Shown: positions 1-6,119, counted from the first letter of the stretch. The stretch is DNA of 6,124 nt from an uncultured Eubacteriales bacterium (GCA_905209135.1 CAJLRT010000073.1:1-6124), one strand, 5' to 3'. Translations and numbers: made by a program. The notes: a model not told the origin generated them from the letters alone.

Positions 1-1
1 G

Positions 2-1588
2 ATCTACGCTTTTTCCGGGCTGATCGCGGGGCTGTTCTCCGGGTCCAGGCGCGTGCGGGCGGCCATCGCCTTTATGCTCGCCAACGCCGTGATCACCCTC
101 TACCTCAACAACTCCATTATCACGCTCATCAGCCTCTCGGAGGTCATGATCGCGGGGAGCCTGTTCTGCATACTGCCCGCGCGCTGGATCGAGAAGGCGG
201 CGTCTTTCCTGCTGATCTCCCTGCCGCGCAGCCGGTCGTTTGAATCGGCCCGGTTCAAGGAGCTGGTGCTCGGCAGGCTGCGGACGGCTTCCGATTCGCT
301 CGGGAGCGTATCGTCCGCGCTCGGCGGCAAAACCGCGTCCGTGCAGACGGCGGACGTACAGACGCAGGTGGCGAACGTCGCCGAGACGGTCTGCCGCAAC
401 TGCCGCCTCTCCTCCTACTGCTGGTCCGCGGCCTACAACGACACGGCCGGCATCTTCAACAGCGCGGCCAAGTGCATTGAGGACAAAGGCGGCATACAGA
501 CCGCGGATCTGCCCGAGTACTTTACCGCGCGCTGTATCCACCGCGAGGAGATTCTCAACGAATTCAACCTCGCCGCCAACGCCCTTGCCCTTGCATCGCA
601 CAAAGAGGAAACCGTCGCAGAGAACCGCAGGATTATGGCGGCGCAGTACGAGGCGTTCGGCTCGTATGTGACGGGAATCTGCGATGAGATCACCAAGCTC
701 TCCCGCTTCGACGAAAACCTGGGGCGCAGGGTCCGGCAGTTCTTCCTCAATCTGGGCGCGTCGAGCTGCGAGGCGATGGCCTACTACGACAGGTACGACG
801 CGCTGTATCTGGAAGCCGACGCGGTTCTGCCGCAGAGCGTGAGCGACAAAAAAGTGCTGGCGGGGCTCAGCGAGCTGTGCGGTTATGAGCTGGCCTGCAA
901 ATCGAGCGAATACCGCGACGGCGTCTACTCCTACCGCTTCTGCCAGCGTGAAAACCTCGCGCTGCAGGTGACGGCGGCGCAGCGGAACAAGAGCGGCGAG
1001 AATGTCTGCGGCGACAGCTTCTCCGCATTCAAGTCCGTCCGCTACCAAAAGGTGCTCGCACTTTCCGACGGCATGGGCAGCGGCGCGGAGGCCGGGCGCG
1101 TAAGCCAGCTTACGCTGGAAGTGCTGCAGCACCTGCTGGAGAGCGGATTCGGCCCGGAAAACGCATGCAGCCTGGTCAACACCACCCTGCTGCTCGGCTG
1201 CGGCGGACAGTCTTTCTCCACGCTGGATCTTGCGAGCGTCAATCTGTTCAACGGCAAGGCGGACTTCTATAAAATGGGCGCCGCGCCCACTTTGATCCTG
1301 CGGGACGGCAAGGCCTACGAGGTGTTCTGCAAGTCCCTGCCCGCCGGTGTGATGGAGGAACCGCACGCGGAGCACCGAAGCTGCCGGCTCCGGGAGGGGG
1401 ACATTGTGCTCATGCTCAGCGACGGCGTGGAGATTACGCATGAGATTCTCAAATACTGCCAGCAGGCAAAAGGCAAAAACCTCTCCGAGCTGTGCGAGGA
1501 AATCCTCCGCCTCGCCGACGCGGACGGCAAGGCCGCGGACGACATGACCGTCGCCGCCGCGCGGGTGTGCCGCAAAAAGGGCGCGTAA
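2..1588 (+). CDS. spoIIE: Stage II sporulation protein E, SpoIIE (5' end outside window)
   Basis: Membrane-bound PP2C-type serine phosphatase. In the family it dephosphorylates SpoIIAA to release sigma-F in the forespore and interacts with FtsZ at the polar septum. The frame is open to the left edge, so the GTG at 53 is internal, not the start; about 528 residues are visible, while B. subtilis SpoIIE has about 827. Numbering from the codon at 53, the last hydrophobic membrane segments lie at about 3-19 and 22-42, then a basic stretch and a long soluble linker. A Cys cluster (C114, C117, C123 before W124) lies in the linker. The C-terminal phosphatase domain (about 300-511) has every metal-binding motif: GD (320-321), DGMGSG (339-344), STLDL (389-393), SDGV (456-459) and DDMTV (496-500). 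It therefore looks catalytically intact. Transcription ends at the hairpin just downstream, so the gene is separate from serCA. Identification is firm. Confidence 0.95.
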   Translation: MYAFSGLIAGLFSGSRRVRAAIAFMLANAVITLYLNNSIITLISLSEVMIAGSLFCILPARWIEKAASFLLISLPRSRSFESARFKELVLGRLRTASDSLGSVSSALGGKTASVQTADVQTQVANVAETVCRNCRLSSYCWSAAYNDTAGIFNSAAKCIEDKGGIQTADLPEYFTARCIHREEILNEFNLAANALALASHKEETVAENRRIMAAQYEAFGSYVTGICDEITKLSRFDENLGRRVRQFFLNLGASSCEAMAYYDRYDALYLEADAVLPQSVSDKKVLAGLSELCGYELACKSSEYRDGVYSYRFCQRENLALQVTAAQRNKSGENVCGDSFSAFKSVRYQKVLALSDGMGSGAEAGRVSQLTLEVLQHLLESGFGPENACSLVNTTLLLGCGGQSFSTLDLASVNLFNGKADFYKMGAAPTLILRDGKAYEVFCKSLPAGVMEEPHAEHRSCRLREGDIVLMLSDGVEITHEILKYCQQAKGKNLSELCEEILRLADADGKAADDMTVAAARVCRKKGA

Positions 1589-1600
1589 CAGAGCTTTTGA

Positions 1601-1637
1601 GCGGGTCCTGTCCAGCATGGGCAGGCCCGCTTTTTTT
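1601..1637 (+). terminator. Rho-independent terminator of spoIIE
   Basis: The left arm (1601-1613, GCGGGTCCTGTCC) pairs with the right arm (1619-1630, GGGCAGGCCCGC), with one bulged T and one G-U pair, around a 5-nt loop. Seven T residues follow (1631-1637). It begins 12 nt after the spoIIE stop codon. Confidence 0.92.
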
Positions 1638-1653
1638 GCGTTCAAAAACTCCA

Positions 1654-1678
1654 TACAGGCCTGTAATATGCGCCATAT
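1654..1678. repeat. Two adjacent palindromes upstream of the serC promoter
   Basis: TACAGGCCTGTA (1654-1665) is a perfect 12-bp palindrome. It is followed at once by ATATG-CGC-CATAT (1666-1678), a perfect 5-bp inverted repeat with a 3-nt spacer. Both lie between the spoIIE terminator and the serC promoter, about 65-90 bp upstream of the -35 box. Protein-binding sites are possible, but no regulator is recognised. Confidence 0.35.
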
Positions 1679-1684
1679 ACAGCC

Positions 1685-1742
1685 AATGAATTGACAATTT
1701 TTTTGTGGAATAGCGGAATTGTGGTTTTTTTAGTAATTCATT
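1685..1742. repeat. 8-bp inverted repeat AATGAATT / AATTCATT
   Basis: AATGAATT (1685-1692) and AATTCATT (1735-1742) are exact reverse complements, 50 bp centre to centre. The right copy touches the first base of the serC -35 box. This stretch is strongly AT-rich, so chance is a real alternative. Confidence 0.25.
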
Positions 1743-1770
1743 TGACTTTAAATTTACGAATCTATATAAT
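1742..1770 (+). promoter_or_regulatory. Sigma-A type promoter of serCA
   Basis: The -35 box TTGACT (1742-1747) and the -10 box TATAAT (1765-1770) are separated by exactly 17 bp. That is one mismatch from full consensus. Transcription should start near 1777, giving a leader of only about 25 nt. This leaves no room for a T-box or riboswitch, so control, if any, would be at initiation. A-T tracts upstream (1697-1704, 1724-1731) may help polymerase binding. Confidence 0.88.
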
Positions 1771-1790
1771 AAATACTATATTTTAATATA

Positions 1791-1795
1791 GGAGG
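1791..1795 (+). promoter_or_regulatory. Ribosome binding site of serC
   Basis: GGAGG lies 7 nt before the ATG at 1803. It is a strong site and fixes the serC start. Confidence 0.9.
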
Positions 1796-1802
1796 TAAAA
1801 CA

Positions 1803-2882
1803 ATGAACAGAGTATTCAATTTTTCAGCCGGCCCGTCCGCTCTGCCCCTGCCCGTACTCGAGCAGTGCGCTGCGGAAATGACCTGCTACGGCCAGTCGGG
1901 TATGTCGGTGATGGAGATGAGTCATCGCTCCAAACCCTTTGAAGAAATCATTGGCCGTGCGGAAAGCCTGCTCAGGAAACTTATGGGCATTCCCGATAAC
2001 TACAAAGTATTATTCCTGCAGGGCGGCGCCTCCTCACAGTTCGCCATGGTGCCGATGAATCTGATGAAAAACCGCAAAATAGATCTGGTTCTCACCGGAG
2101 CCTGGGCCGACAAGGCCTGTAAAGAGGCAAGCAAATACGGCGAGGTCAACATTGTCGGCTCCTCCAAGGACAAGACCTATTCTTATATACCCGCGCTGGA
2201 CCCCGCGACGTTCCAGAAAGACGCGGACTATTTCTATATCTGCGAGAACAACACCATCTACGGAACCAAATTCGCCGAACTGCCCGAAACCGGAAACGTG
2301 CCCCTGGTGGCCGACCTTTCCTCCTGCATTCTGTCCGAACCCATCGACGTGACCCGGTACGGCGTTATCTTCGCCGGCGCACAGAAGAATATGGGCCCGG
2401 CGGGCCTGACCGTCGTCATCATCCGCGACGACCTGCTCGGCCACTCCATTGAGGGGACGCCGACGATGTTCCAGTACGACATCCATGTGAAAAACGGCTC
2501 GATGTACAACACCCCGCCTACATACGCCATCTATGTATGCATGAAAGTGCTCGAATGGCTCGACGGGCTGGGCGGACTGGCCGCCATCGGCGAGATCAAC
2601 CGCAGGAAGGCCGGAAAGCTCTACGACTACCTGGATTCTTCCAAGCTGTTCAAGCCCACCGTCATGGGCAGGGACCGCTCGCTTATGAACGTTCCGTTCG
2701 TCACCGGCGACGCCGACAAGGACGCCGCTTTTGTCAAGAGCGCCGCGGCCGCGGGGCTTGTCAACCTGAAGGGGCACCGCTCCGTCGGCGGTATGCGCGC
2801 GAGCATTTACAACGCCATGCCGGAAGAAGGCGTAGAGGCGCTGATTCGCTTTATGACGGATTTTGAAAAAGAAAACGCTTGA
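1803..2882 (+). CDS. serC: Phosphoserine aminotransferase
   Basis: PLP-dependent class V aminotransferase. It converts 3-phosphohydroxypyruvate and glutamate to O-phosphoserine and 2-oxoglutarate, the second step of serine synthesis in the cytoplasm. At 359 residues it has the usual family length. Visible signatures are NFSAGPSALP at the N-terminus (6-15), the substrate-loop MSHRS with R42 (39-43), FLQGGASSQF (71-80), the TGAWADKA segment (98-105), and AGAQKNMGPAGL (191-202). In the last, K195 is the expected Schiff-base lysine for PLP. R332, in the segment GHRSVGGMRAS (324-334), is the expected phosphate-contacting arginine near the C-terminus. The ATG at 1803 is set by the GGAGG site and the strong promoter just upstream. 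It is the first gene of an operon with serA, whose start lies 19 nt after this stop. No defects are seen. Confidence 0.97.
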   Translation: MNRVFNFSAGPSALPLPVLEQCAAEMTCYGQSGMSVMEMSHRSKPFEEIIGRAESLLRKLMGIPDNYKVLFLQGGASSQFAMVPMNLMKNRKIDLVLTGAWADKACKEASKYGEVNIVGSSKDKTYSYIPALDPATFQKDADYFYICENNTIYGTKFAELPETGNVPLVADLSSCILSEPIDVTRYGVIFAGAQKNMGPAGLTVVIIRDDLLGHSIEGTPTMFQYDIHVKNGSMYNTPPTYAIYVCMKVLEWLDGLGGLAAIGEINRRKAGKLYDYLDSSKLFKPTVMGRDRSLMNVPFVTGDADKDAAFVKSAAAAGLVNLKGHRSVGGMRASIYNAMPEEGVEALIRFMTDFEKENA

Positions 2883-2901
2883 GAAAGGGCCTGGAATAAC
2901 G

Positions 2902-4065
2902 ATGTATCACATTAAACTGTTTAACAAGATTTCGGAAAGCGGCCTTTCCCATCTCGACCCGGCCGATTTCGTATACAGCGAGGACGCCGCCGAGTATGAC
3001 GGCATTATCGTCCGCAGCGCCGCGCTGCACGACGTGGAGTTTCCCGCCTCTCTCGAGGCGATTGCCCGCGCTGGCGCTGGCGTAAACAATATCCCGGTAG
3101 ACGCATGCTCGCAGAAGGGCGTCGTTGTGTTCAACACGCCCGGCGCGAACGCCAACGCCGTCAAGGAGCTCGTGCTGGCCGGGCTCTTCCTCGCCTCGCG
3201 CGACATTGTCGGCGGCATTGAATGGGCGCACACGCTCAAGGGCCAGCAGGGCGTCGCCAAGCTCGTGGAAAAGGGCAAGAGCAGTTTTGTCGGACCGGAG
3301 ATTGAAGGCAAGACACTGGGCGTAATCGGGCTCGGCGCCATCGGCGCCATGGTCGCCAACGCCGCACATTCCCTGGGGATGGACGTCTACGGGTATGACC
3401 CGTATATGTCCGTCAAATCCGCATGGGGCGTGTCCCGCCATGTCAAGCACGCAAAGTCCCTTGGCGAAGTATATGCGAACTGCGACTACATTACCATTCA
3501 CGTCCCCCTCTCCGGCGACACGAAGGGCATGCTGAACAAAGCCGCCTTTGCGCAGATGAAAGACGGCGTGCGCGTACTCAACTTCTCCAGAGGCGGACTG
3601 GTGGACAGCACGGACATGAAAGAGGCGCTCGACGCGGGCAAAGTCGCCGTCTATGTGACCGACTTCCCCGACGAAGCCGCGCTTGATATGCCCAACTGCA
3701 TCACCATCCCCCACCTCGGCGCGTCCACGCCCGAGTCAGAGGAAAACTGCGCAGTCATGGCCGCGCGGGAGATTTCCGATTATCTGAAATACGGCAACAT
3801 CAAAAACTCCGTCAACTTCCCGGACACCGAGATGGAGCCGGGCGGATGCGCGCGCATCTGCATCATTCACGAGAACATCCCGAACATGATCAGCCAGTTC
3901 AGCGCGCTGTTCGGCAATGCCAAGATCAACATTGACAACATGCTCAACAAGAGCAAGGGCGAATATGCGTATACCATGATCGACATCGGCAGTCCGCTCA
4001 GCGGCGGGATTGTGGATTCGCTAAAGGCGATGGCCGGCGTAATCAAGGTGCGCGTGATCGACTGA
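2902..4065 (+). CDS. serA: D-3-phosphoglycerate dehydrogenase, short ACT-domain form
   Basis: NAD-dependent 2-hydroxyacid dehydrogenase that oxidises 3-phosphoglycerate to 3-phosphohydroxypyruvate, the substrate of the SerC protein encoded just upstream. It has 387 residues from the ATG at 2902. An in-frame TTG at 2863 would add 13 residues, but it overlaps serC and has no Shine-Dalgarno; GAAAGGG (2883-2889) sits 12 nt before the ATG. The Rossmann NAD motif GLGAIG is at 143-148. Probable catalytic residues are R230 (FSRGGLVD), E258 (TDFPDE) and H271 (PHLGAST). The E-to-H gap is about 10 residues shorter than in E. coli SerA. A C-terminal ACT domain spans about 315-387. H323, N325 and N343 match E. 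coli H344, N346 and N364, which bind the inhibitor L-serine, with the same 20-residue spacing. Feedback inhibition by serine is therefore inferred. Confidence 0.95.
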   Translation: MYHIKLFNKISESGLSHLDPADFVYSEDAAEYDGIIVRSAALHDVEFPASLEAIARAGAGVNNIPVDACSQKGVVVFNTPGANANAVKELVLAGLFLASRDIVGGIEWAHTLKGQQGVAKLVEKGKSSFVGPEIEGKTLGVIGLGAIGAMVANAAHSLGMDVYGYDPYMSVKSAWGVSRHVKHAKSLGEVYANCDYITIHVPLSGDTKGMLNKAAFAQMKDGVRVLNFSRGGLVDSTDMKEALDAGKVAVYVTDFPDEAALDMPNCITIPHLGASTPESEENCAVMAAREISDYLKYGNIKNSVNFPDTEMEPGGCARICIIHENIPNMISQFSALFGNAKINIDNMLNKSKGEYAYTMIDIGSPLSGGIVDSLKAMAGVIKVRVID

Positions 4066-4115
4066 GAACAGGGTCAATCCATAGCCCCGTCCGTGATAAG
4101 AAAATAAGGTTAAAA

Positions 4116-4160
4116 AGTGGCGCAGGACATGTTTTCGCGTGTCCTGCGCTATTGTATTGT
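4116..4160 (+). terminator. Terminator of serCA, possibly bidirectional
   Basis: The left arm GCGCAGGACATG (4120-4131) pairs with CGTGTCCTGCGC (4138-4149) over 12 bp, with one T-G wobble and a 6-nt loop. On the + strand RNA four weaker pairs extend the stem (4116-4119 with 4150-4153). The downstream tract is U-rich but broken (TATTGTATTGT). Read on the - strand, the same hairpin is followed by CACTTTTTAA, so it could also act as a backup for the convergent gene. Confidence 0.75.
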
Positions 4161-4220
4161 CCCGATGTACCGGAAGTTATCCTTTCTGCTATCCGTATGA
4201 CGGAAACTGTTAGGGGATAG

Positions 4221-4261
4221 AAAAACCGGAGTACAGATATCAAATACCCGCACCCCGGTTT
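4221..4261 (-). terminator. Rho-independent terminator of the surface-protein gene
   Basis: On the - strand, 4259-4245 pairs with 4239-4225 over 15 bp, including four G-U pairs and no mismatch, around a 5-nt loop. Two A-T pairs (4260-4261 with 4223-4224) can extend it. A run of five U (4225-4221) ends it. It begins about 13 nt after the stop codon of the - strand gene. Confidence 0.88.
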
Positions 4262-4274
4262 ATTGCGCGCTAAA

Positions 4275-5924
4275 TTACCTGCCGTACTTTCTCTTTCTGC
4301 TGTAAACGATTGTTACGGTCATTCCAGCGCCAGATATGAGCATAAGAGCAATCCAAACGAATATATTGCTGTCGTCTCCGGTCTGCGGAACACTGGGATC
4401 CTTCGCAGTGGTTCCGGTCGCGCTGATTTCTACCGCCGCCTTTTTATAGCCACAGACAATGCATTCTTCATGCCTGGAGCCCTTTTCGGTTGCTGTTGCC
4501 TGCTTATCCACTACCCATTTAAAGGTATGTGCGGCTTCGTCTGCCTTGGCTCCGCAGTCGCACTCGTGCCAATGGCCGTTTTCATCGGACTTCCATTCTG
4601 TTCCGTATTTGTGCGTGTGATCCACCGGGATATCCTTGGTTTCTACATAATTGCATATGGAGCAGGAGCGCTTTTGCTCGCCTTTTTGTGTTTCCGTAGC
4701 CTCCTTGGTCACTTCCCATTCACCCCAGGTATGCGCTGAGATATCGGCCTTTTCGCCGCAGGTGCATTCATGCCAGTGGTTGTCCTTATCAGACGTCCAA
4801 TCTCCATAACTGTGTACATGAACGTCGATTGTATCGCCAGTCTGGACAGGTTCGCCGTTAACGGTAATTACGCTGCCTGTTTTGTTTTCTACCTTCACCT
4901 TATCCGGCACTGTAATCGCTTCGCCCTTGAGGACCGTGATGGTATCGCCCGCCCTCGCTGCGGCGGCCATGGTTTGCGCGTCATCACCGACGGCGTACTG
5001 GGTATTCTCTCCGCTAGTGTGTCCAATCAATACTGTATTTTCAGCAACAAAAGCAGAGGGGTCTGCTGTATAGCTGCCTCCGGCAATCTCAACCTTATTC
5101 TCTGGATTTGCCGAGCCAATTTTGCCTGCAACTTTAGGTGCATTAAAGGTACCGCCGTTAGCCACAATGGCACCATCGTTCGTACCGTCACCCTCTACCA
5201 CAAAAGCTATCTTTTCTGCATTAACTACAGCAGTAGATGTTTCCGGGAATGTAATGCTGCCTGTACCACTGCTTGCTTTTTTCGAGACAACCCCATAGGC
5301 ACCATTAAAGGCTCCGCTGTTTATGATAACATTCCCGTATGCAATCAGCGCGCCCGCACCTTTTCCGTTAAAGGTACCGCCGTTGATAACTGTTTCAGTA
5401 GAGGCCGCTGAGCTAATCGCGGCATTATAGGCTGCGCTATCTGCGCCATTGCACTCAAAAGTGCCCCCTTCAATGGTCAGCGAGTAGCCGGCGTTTTGAA
5501 CCGCAGCCAGATATTGTCCACCATCGTATACAACCTTTCCAGTACCTTTACTGTCGCGAATAACCAAATTTCCCATATTGCTGATTACAATGGTTTTCCC
5601 GGATACTGTAAAGCCATTTAAATCCAAAATCATGATAGGCTGATTTGCCCCGGCTGCATCCCTGTAATCCCCAAACGTAATCGGGGTTGTCGCCCCTTGC
5701 TTCAGGGTAATATTCTTTTGCAGGGTCACAGTATAGGACCCGTCATCATTTGCCTGAATGGTTGCTGCCCCATCCGCCCAGTTGTTAATGGCATCTTGCG
5801 TGGTATCACTTTTAAAGGTCATTCCAGTAGATACTTCTACTGTATCGTCCGCCGCAAAGGCCATTGTCGGCGCCATGACCGCTACTATGAGTACACACAG
5901 CAGCATACAGAGTACTCTTTTCAC
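4275..5924 (-). CDS. Sortase-anchored surface protein with beta-helix and two His/Cys-rich repeats
   Basis: Secreted cell-wall protein of 549 residues; function unknown. Residues 1-24 are a signal peptide (basic start, hydrophobic core, probable cleavage AFA-ADD). About 65-290 reads as a right-handed parallel beta-helix: LDLNGFTVSG (101-110), LVIRDSKGTGK (120-130) and recurring turns GGTF (153-156, 182-185, 257-260), SGAF (203-206) and GGSY (282-285). About 305-365 is a short beta-rich linker domain. Two repeats of about 63 residues follow (371-433, 438-500), each with HWHECxCG and a later CxxC. The C-terminus is a sorting signal: VPQTGDD (512-518), a hydrophobic segment (about 521-540) and the basic tail RKRKYGR. 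VPQTG differs from LPxTG at the first position. The start is a GTG with GGAGGA 6 nt upstream. Sampled base composition (43% GC at 5221-5280) is well below that of serA (65% at 3181-3240), which suggests a separate origin. An adhesin or glycan-binding role is possible but unproven. Confidence 0.85.
   Translation of the reverse strand: MKRVLCMLLCVLIVAVMAPTMAFAADDTVEVSTGMTFKSDTTQDAINNWADGAATIQANDDGSYTVTLQKNITLKQGATTPITFGDYRDAAGANQPIMILDLNGFTVSGKTIVISNMGNLVIRDSKGTGKVVYDGGQYLAAVQNAGYSLTIEGGTFECNGADSAAYNAAISSAASTETVINGGTFNGKGAGALIAYGNVIINSGAFNGAYGVVSKKASSGTGSITFPETSTAVVNAEKIAFVVEGDGTNDGAIVANGGTFNAPKVAGKIGSANPENKVEIAGGSYTADPSAFVAENTVLIGHTSGENTQYAVGDDAQTMAAAARAGDTITVLKGEAITVPDKVKVENKTGSVITVNGEPVQTGDTIDVHVHSYGDWTSDKDNHWHECTCGEKADISAHTWGEWEVTKEATETQKGEQKRSCSICNYVETKDIPVDHTHKYGTEWKSDENGHWHECDCGAKADEAAHTFKWVVDKQATATEKGSRHEECIVCGYKKAAVEISATGTTAKDPSVPQTGDDSNIFVWIALMLISGAGMTVTIVYSRKRKYGR
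4425..4814 (-). repeat. Tandem protein repeat, two copies with HWHECxCG and CxxC
   Basis: Copy 1 encodes residues 371-433 (4626-4814) and copy 2 residues 438-500 (4425-4613), with a period of about 67 residues. Shared positions are H371/H438 followed by a Y and a W, HWHECxCG (383-390, 451-458), H398/H466, and CxxC (421-424, 488-491). The two copies differ at most other positions, so the duplication is old at the DNA level. The His and Cys spacing suggests a metal site or disulfides in each copy; this is inference. Confidence 0.8.
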
Positions 5925-5930
5925 TGAAAT

Positions 5931-5936
5931 TCCTCC
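5931..5936 (-). promoter_or_regulatory. Ribosome binding site of the surface-protein gene
   Basis: GGAGGA on the - strand lies 6 nt before the GTG at 5924. It decides for the GTG start, since no ATG is nearby in that frame. Confidence 0.85.
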
Positions 5937-5956
5937 ATTCCTTTATTGATTTTTTG

Positions 5957-5996
5957 GTTTTGTCCCTAAGTGTCTGCGTTCGGACCAGGGCAAAAC
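5957..5996 (-). promoter_or_regulatory. Leader hairpin between the upstream frame and the gene
   Basis: On the - strand GUUUUG (5996-5991) pairs with CAAAAC (5962-5957), and CCCU (5990-5987) with AGGG (5967-5964). That is 10 bp with a single bulged A (5963). Inside, GUC (5985-5983) can pair with GAC (5974-5972). No U-run follows, so it is not a terminator. It starts at the base right after the stop codon of the nine-codon upstream frame, so a terminating ribosome would cover its left arm. Function unknown; a structured regulatory leader is the likely reading. Confidence 0.55.
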
Positions 5997-6026
5997 TCAA
6001 ACAGGCGCGTCCCGTTCACGATCCAT
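5997..6026 (-). CDS. Nine-codon upstream reading frame, putative leader peptide
   Basis: ATG at 6026 encodes MDRERDAPV and ends at TGA (5999-5997). An excellent Shine-Dalgarno, AGGAGGG (6039-6033), lies 6 nt before the ATG and is as strong as the sites of the real genes here. The stop abuts the left arm of a hairpin, and the main gene starts about 70 nt further on. The peptide is highly charged and has no run of one amino acid, so it does not look like a classical amino-acid attenuator. Whether the peptide or only the act of translation matters is not visible. I do not recognise the family with certainty. Confidence 0.5.
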   Translation of the reverse strand: MDRERDAPV

Positions 6027-6060
6027 AACGTTCCCTCCTGTATGCATTTAGATTTTTCAC

Positions 6061-6084
6061 TTTGCAATCGTGTACTTTTGCAAA
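6061..6084. repeat. TTTGCAA/TTGCAAA inverted repeat in the leader
   Basis: On the - strand TTTGCAA (6084-6078) and TTGCAAA (6067-6061) are a perfect 7-bp inverted repeat with a 10-nt spacer. TTGCAA is itself a palindrome, so the site can also be read as two direct boxes 16 bp apart. It lies about 20-45 nt downstream of the predicted transcription start, a fitting place for a repressor operator or an RNA stem. Confidence 0.4.
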
Positions 6085-6110
6085 TTTTCTCAAATATAGA
6101 TACATTTATA

Positions 6111-6119
6111 ATTATAGCA
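6111..6119 (-). promoter_or_regulatory. Extended -10 promoter element of the surface-protein gene
   Basis: On the - strand TGCTATAAT (6119-6111) gives a perfect TATAAT with the TGn extension. The -35 box would fall beyond the right edge and cannot be seen. Start of transcription is expected near 6104, giving an untranslated leader of about 180 nt that includes the inverted repeat, the nine-codon frame and the hairpin. Confidence 0.6.

Noticed and set aside
1691..1720. Second promoter using TTGACA at 1691
   Set aside because: At 16-18 bp spacing the sequence is GCGGAAT-like, with no acceptable -10 hexamer.
1641..1802. T-box or other riboswitch upstream of serC
   Set aside because: The predicted transcript starts near 1777, leaving about 25 nt of leader. 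There is no TGGNACC-type T-box sequence and no terminator between promoter and start codon.
2034..2777. 247-codon open frame on the - strand inside serC, and a similar 287-codon one at 2851-3714 inside serA
   Set aside because: Both are antisense to clear housekeeping genes in GC-rich DNA, where stop codons are rare. Their proteins show no recognisable domain.
2863..2901. Longer serA starting from TTG at 2863
   Set aside because: It would overlap serC, has no Shine-Dalgarno, and adds 13 charged residues before the usual family N-terminus.
4263..5411. Open frames on the + strand opposite the surface-protein gene (4263-4739 and 4770-5411)
   Set aside because: They are antisense to a gene with a complete signal peptide, repeat and sorting-signal architecture. 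Their Cys- and Arg-rich translations look like shadows of that gene.
5853..5924. Lipoprotein signal in the surface protein (Cys at residues 6 and 10)
   Set aside because: The cysteines are inside the hydrophobic core with no lipobox before a cleavage site. AFA-A is an ordinary signal peptidase I site and the C-terminus has a sorting signal.
5812..6000. 62-codon frame starting at TTG 6000 on the - strand, overlapping the stop of the nine-codon frame and the start of the surface gene
   Set aside because: The TTG lacks its own Shine-Dalgarno, the frame runs out of phase into the signal peptide of the real gene, and no slippery heptamer supports a -1 shift from MDRERDAPV. It is still worth checking if the leader proves to be conserved.
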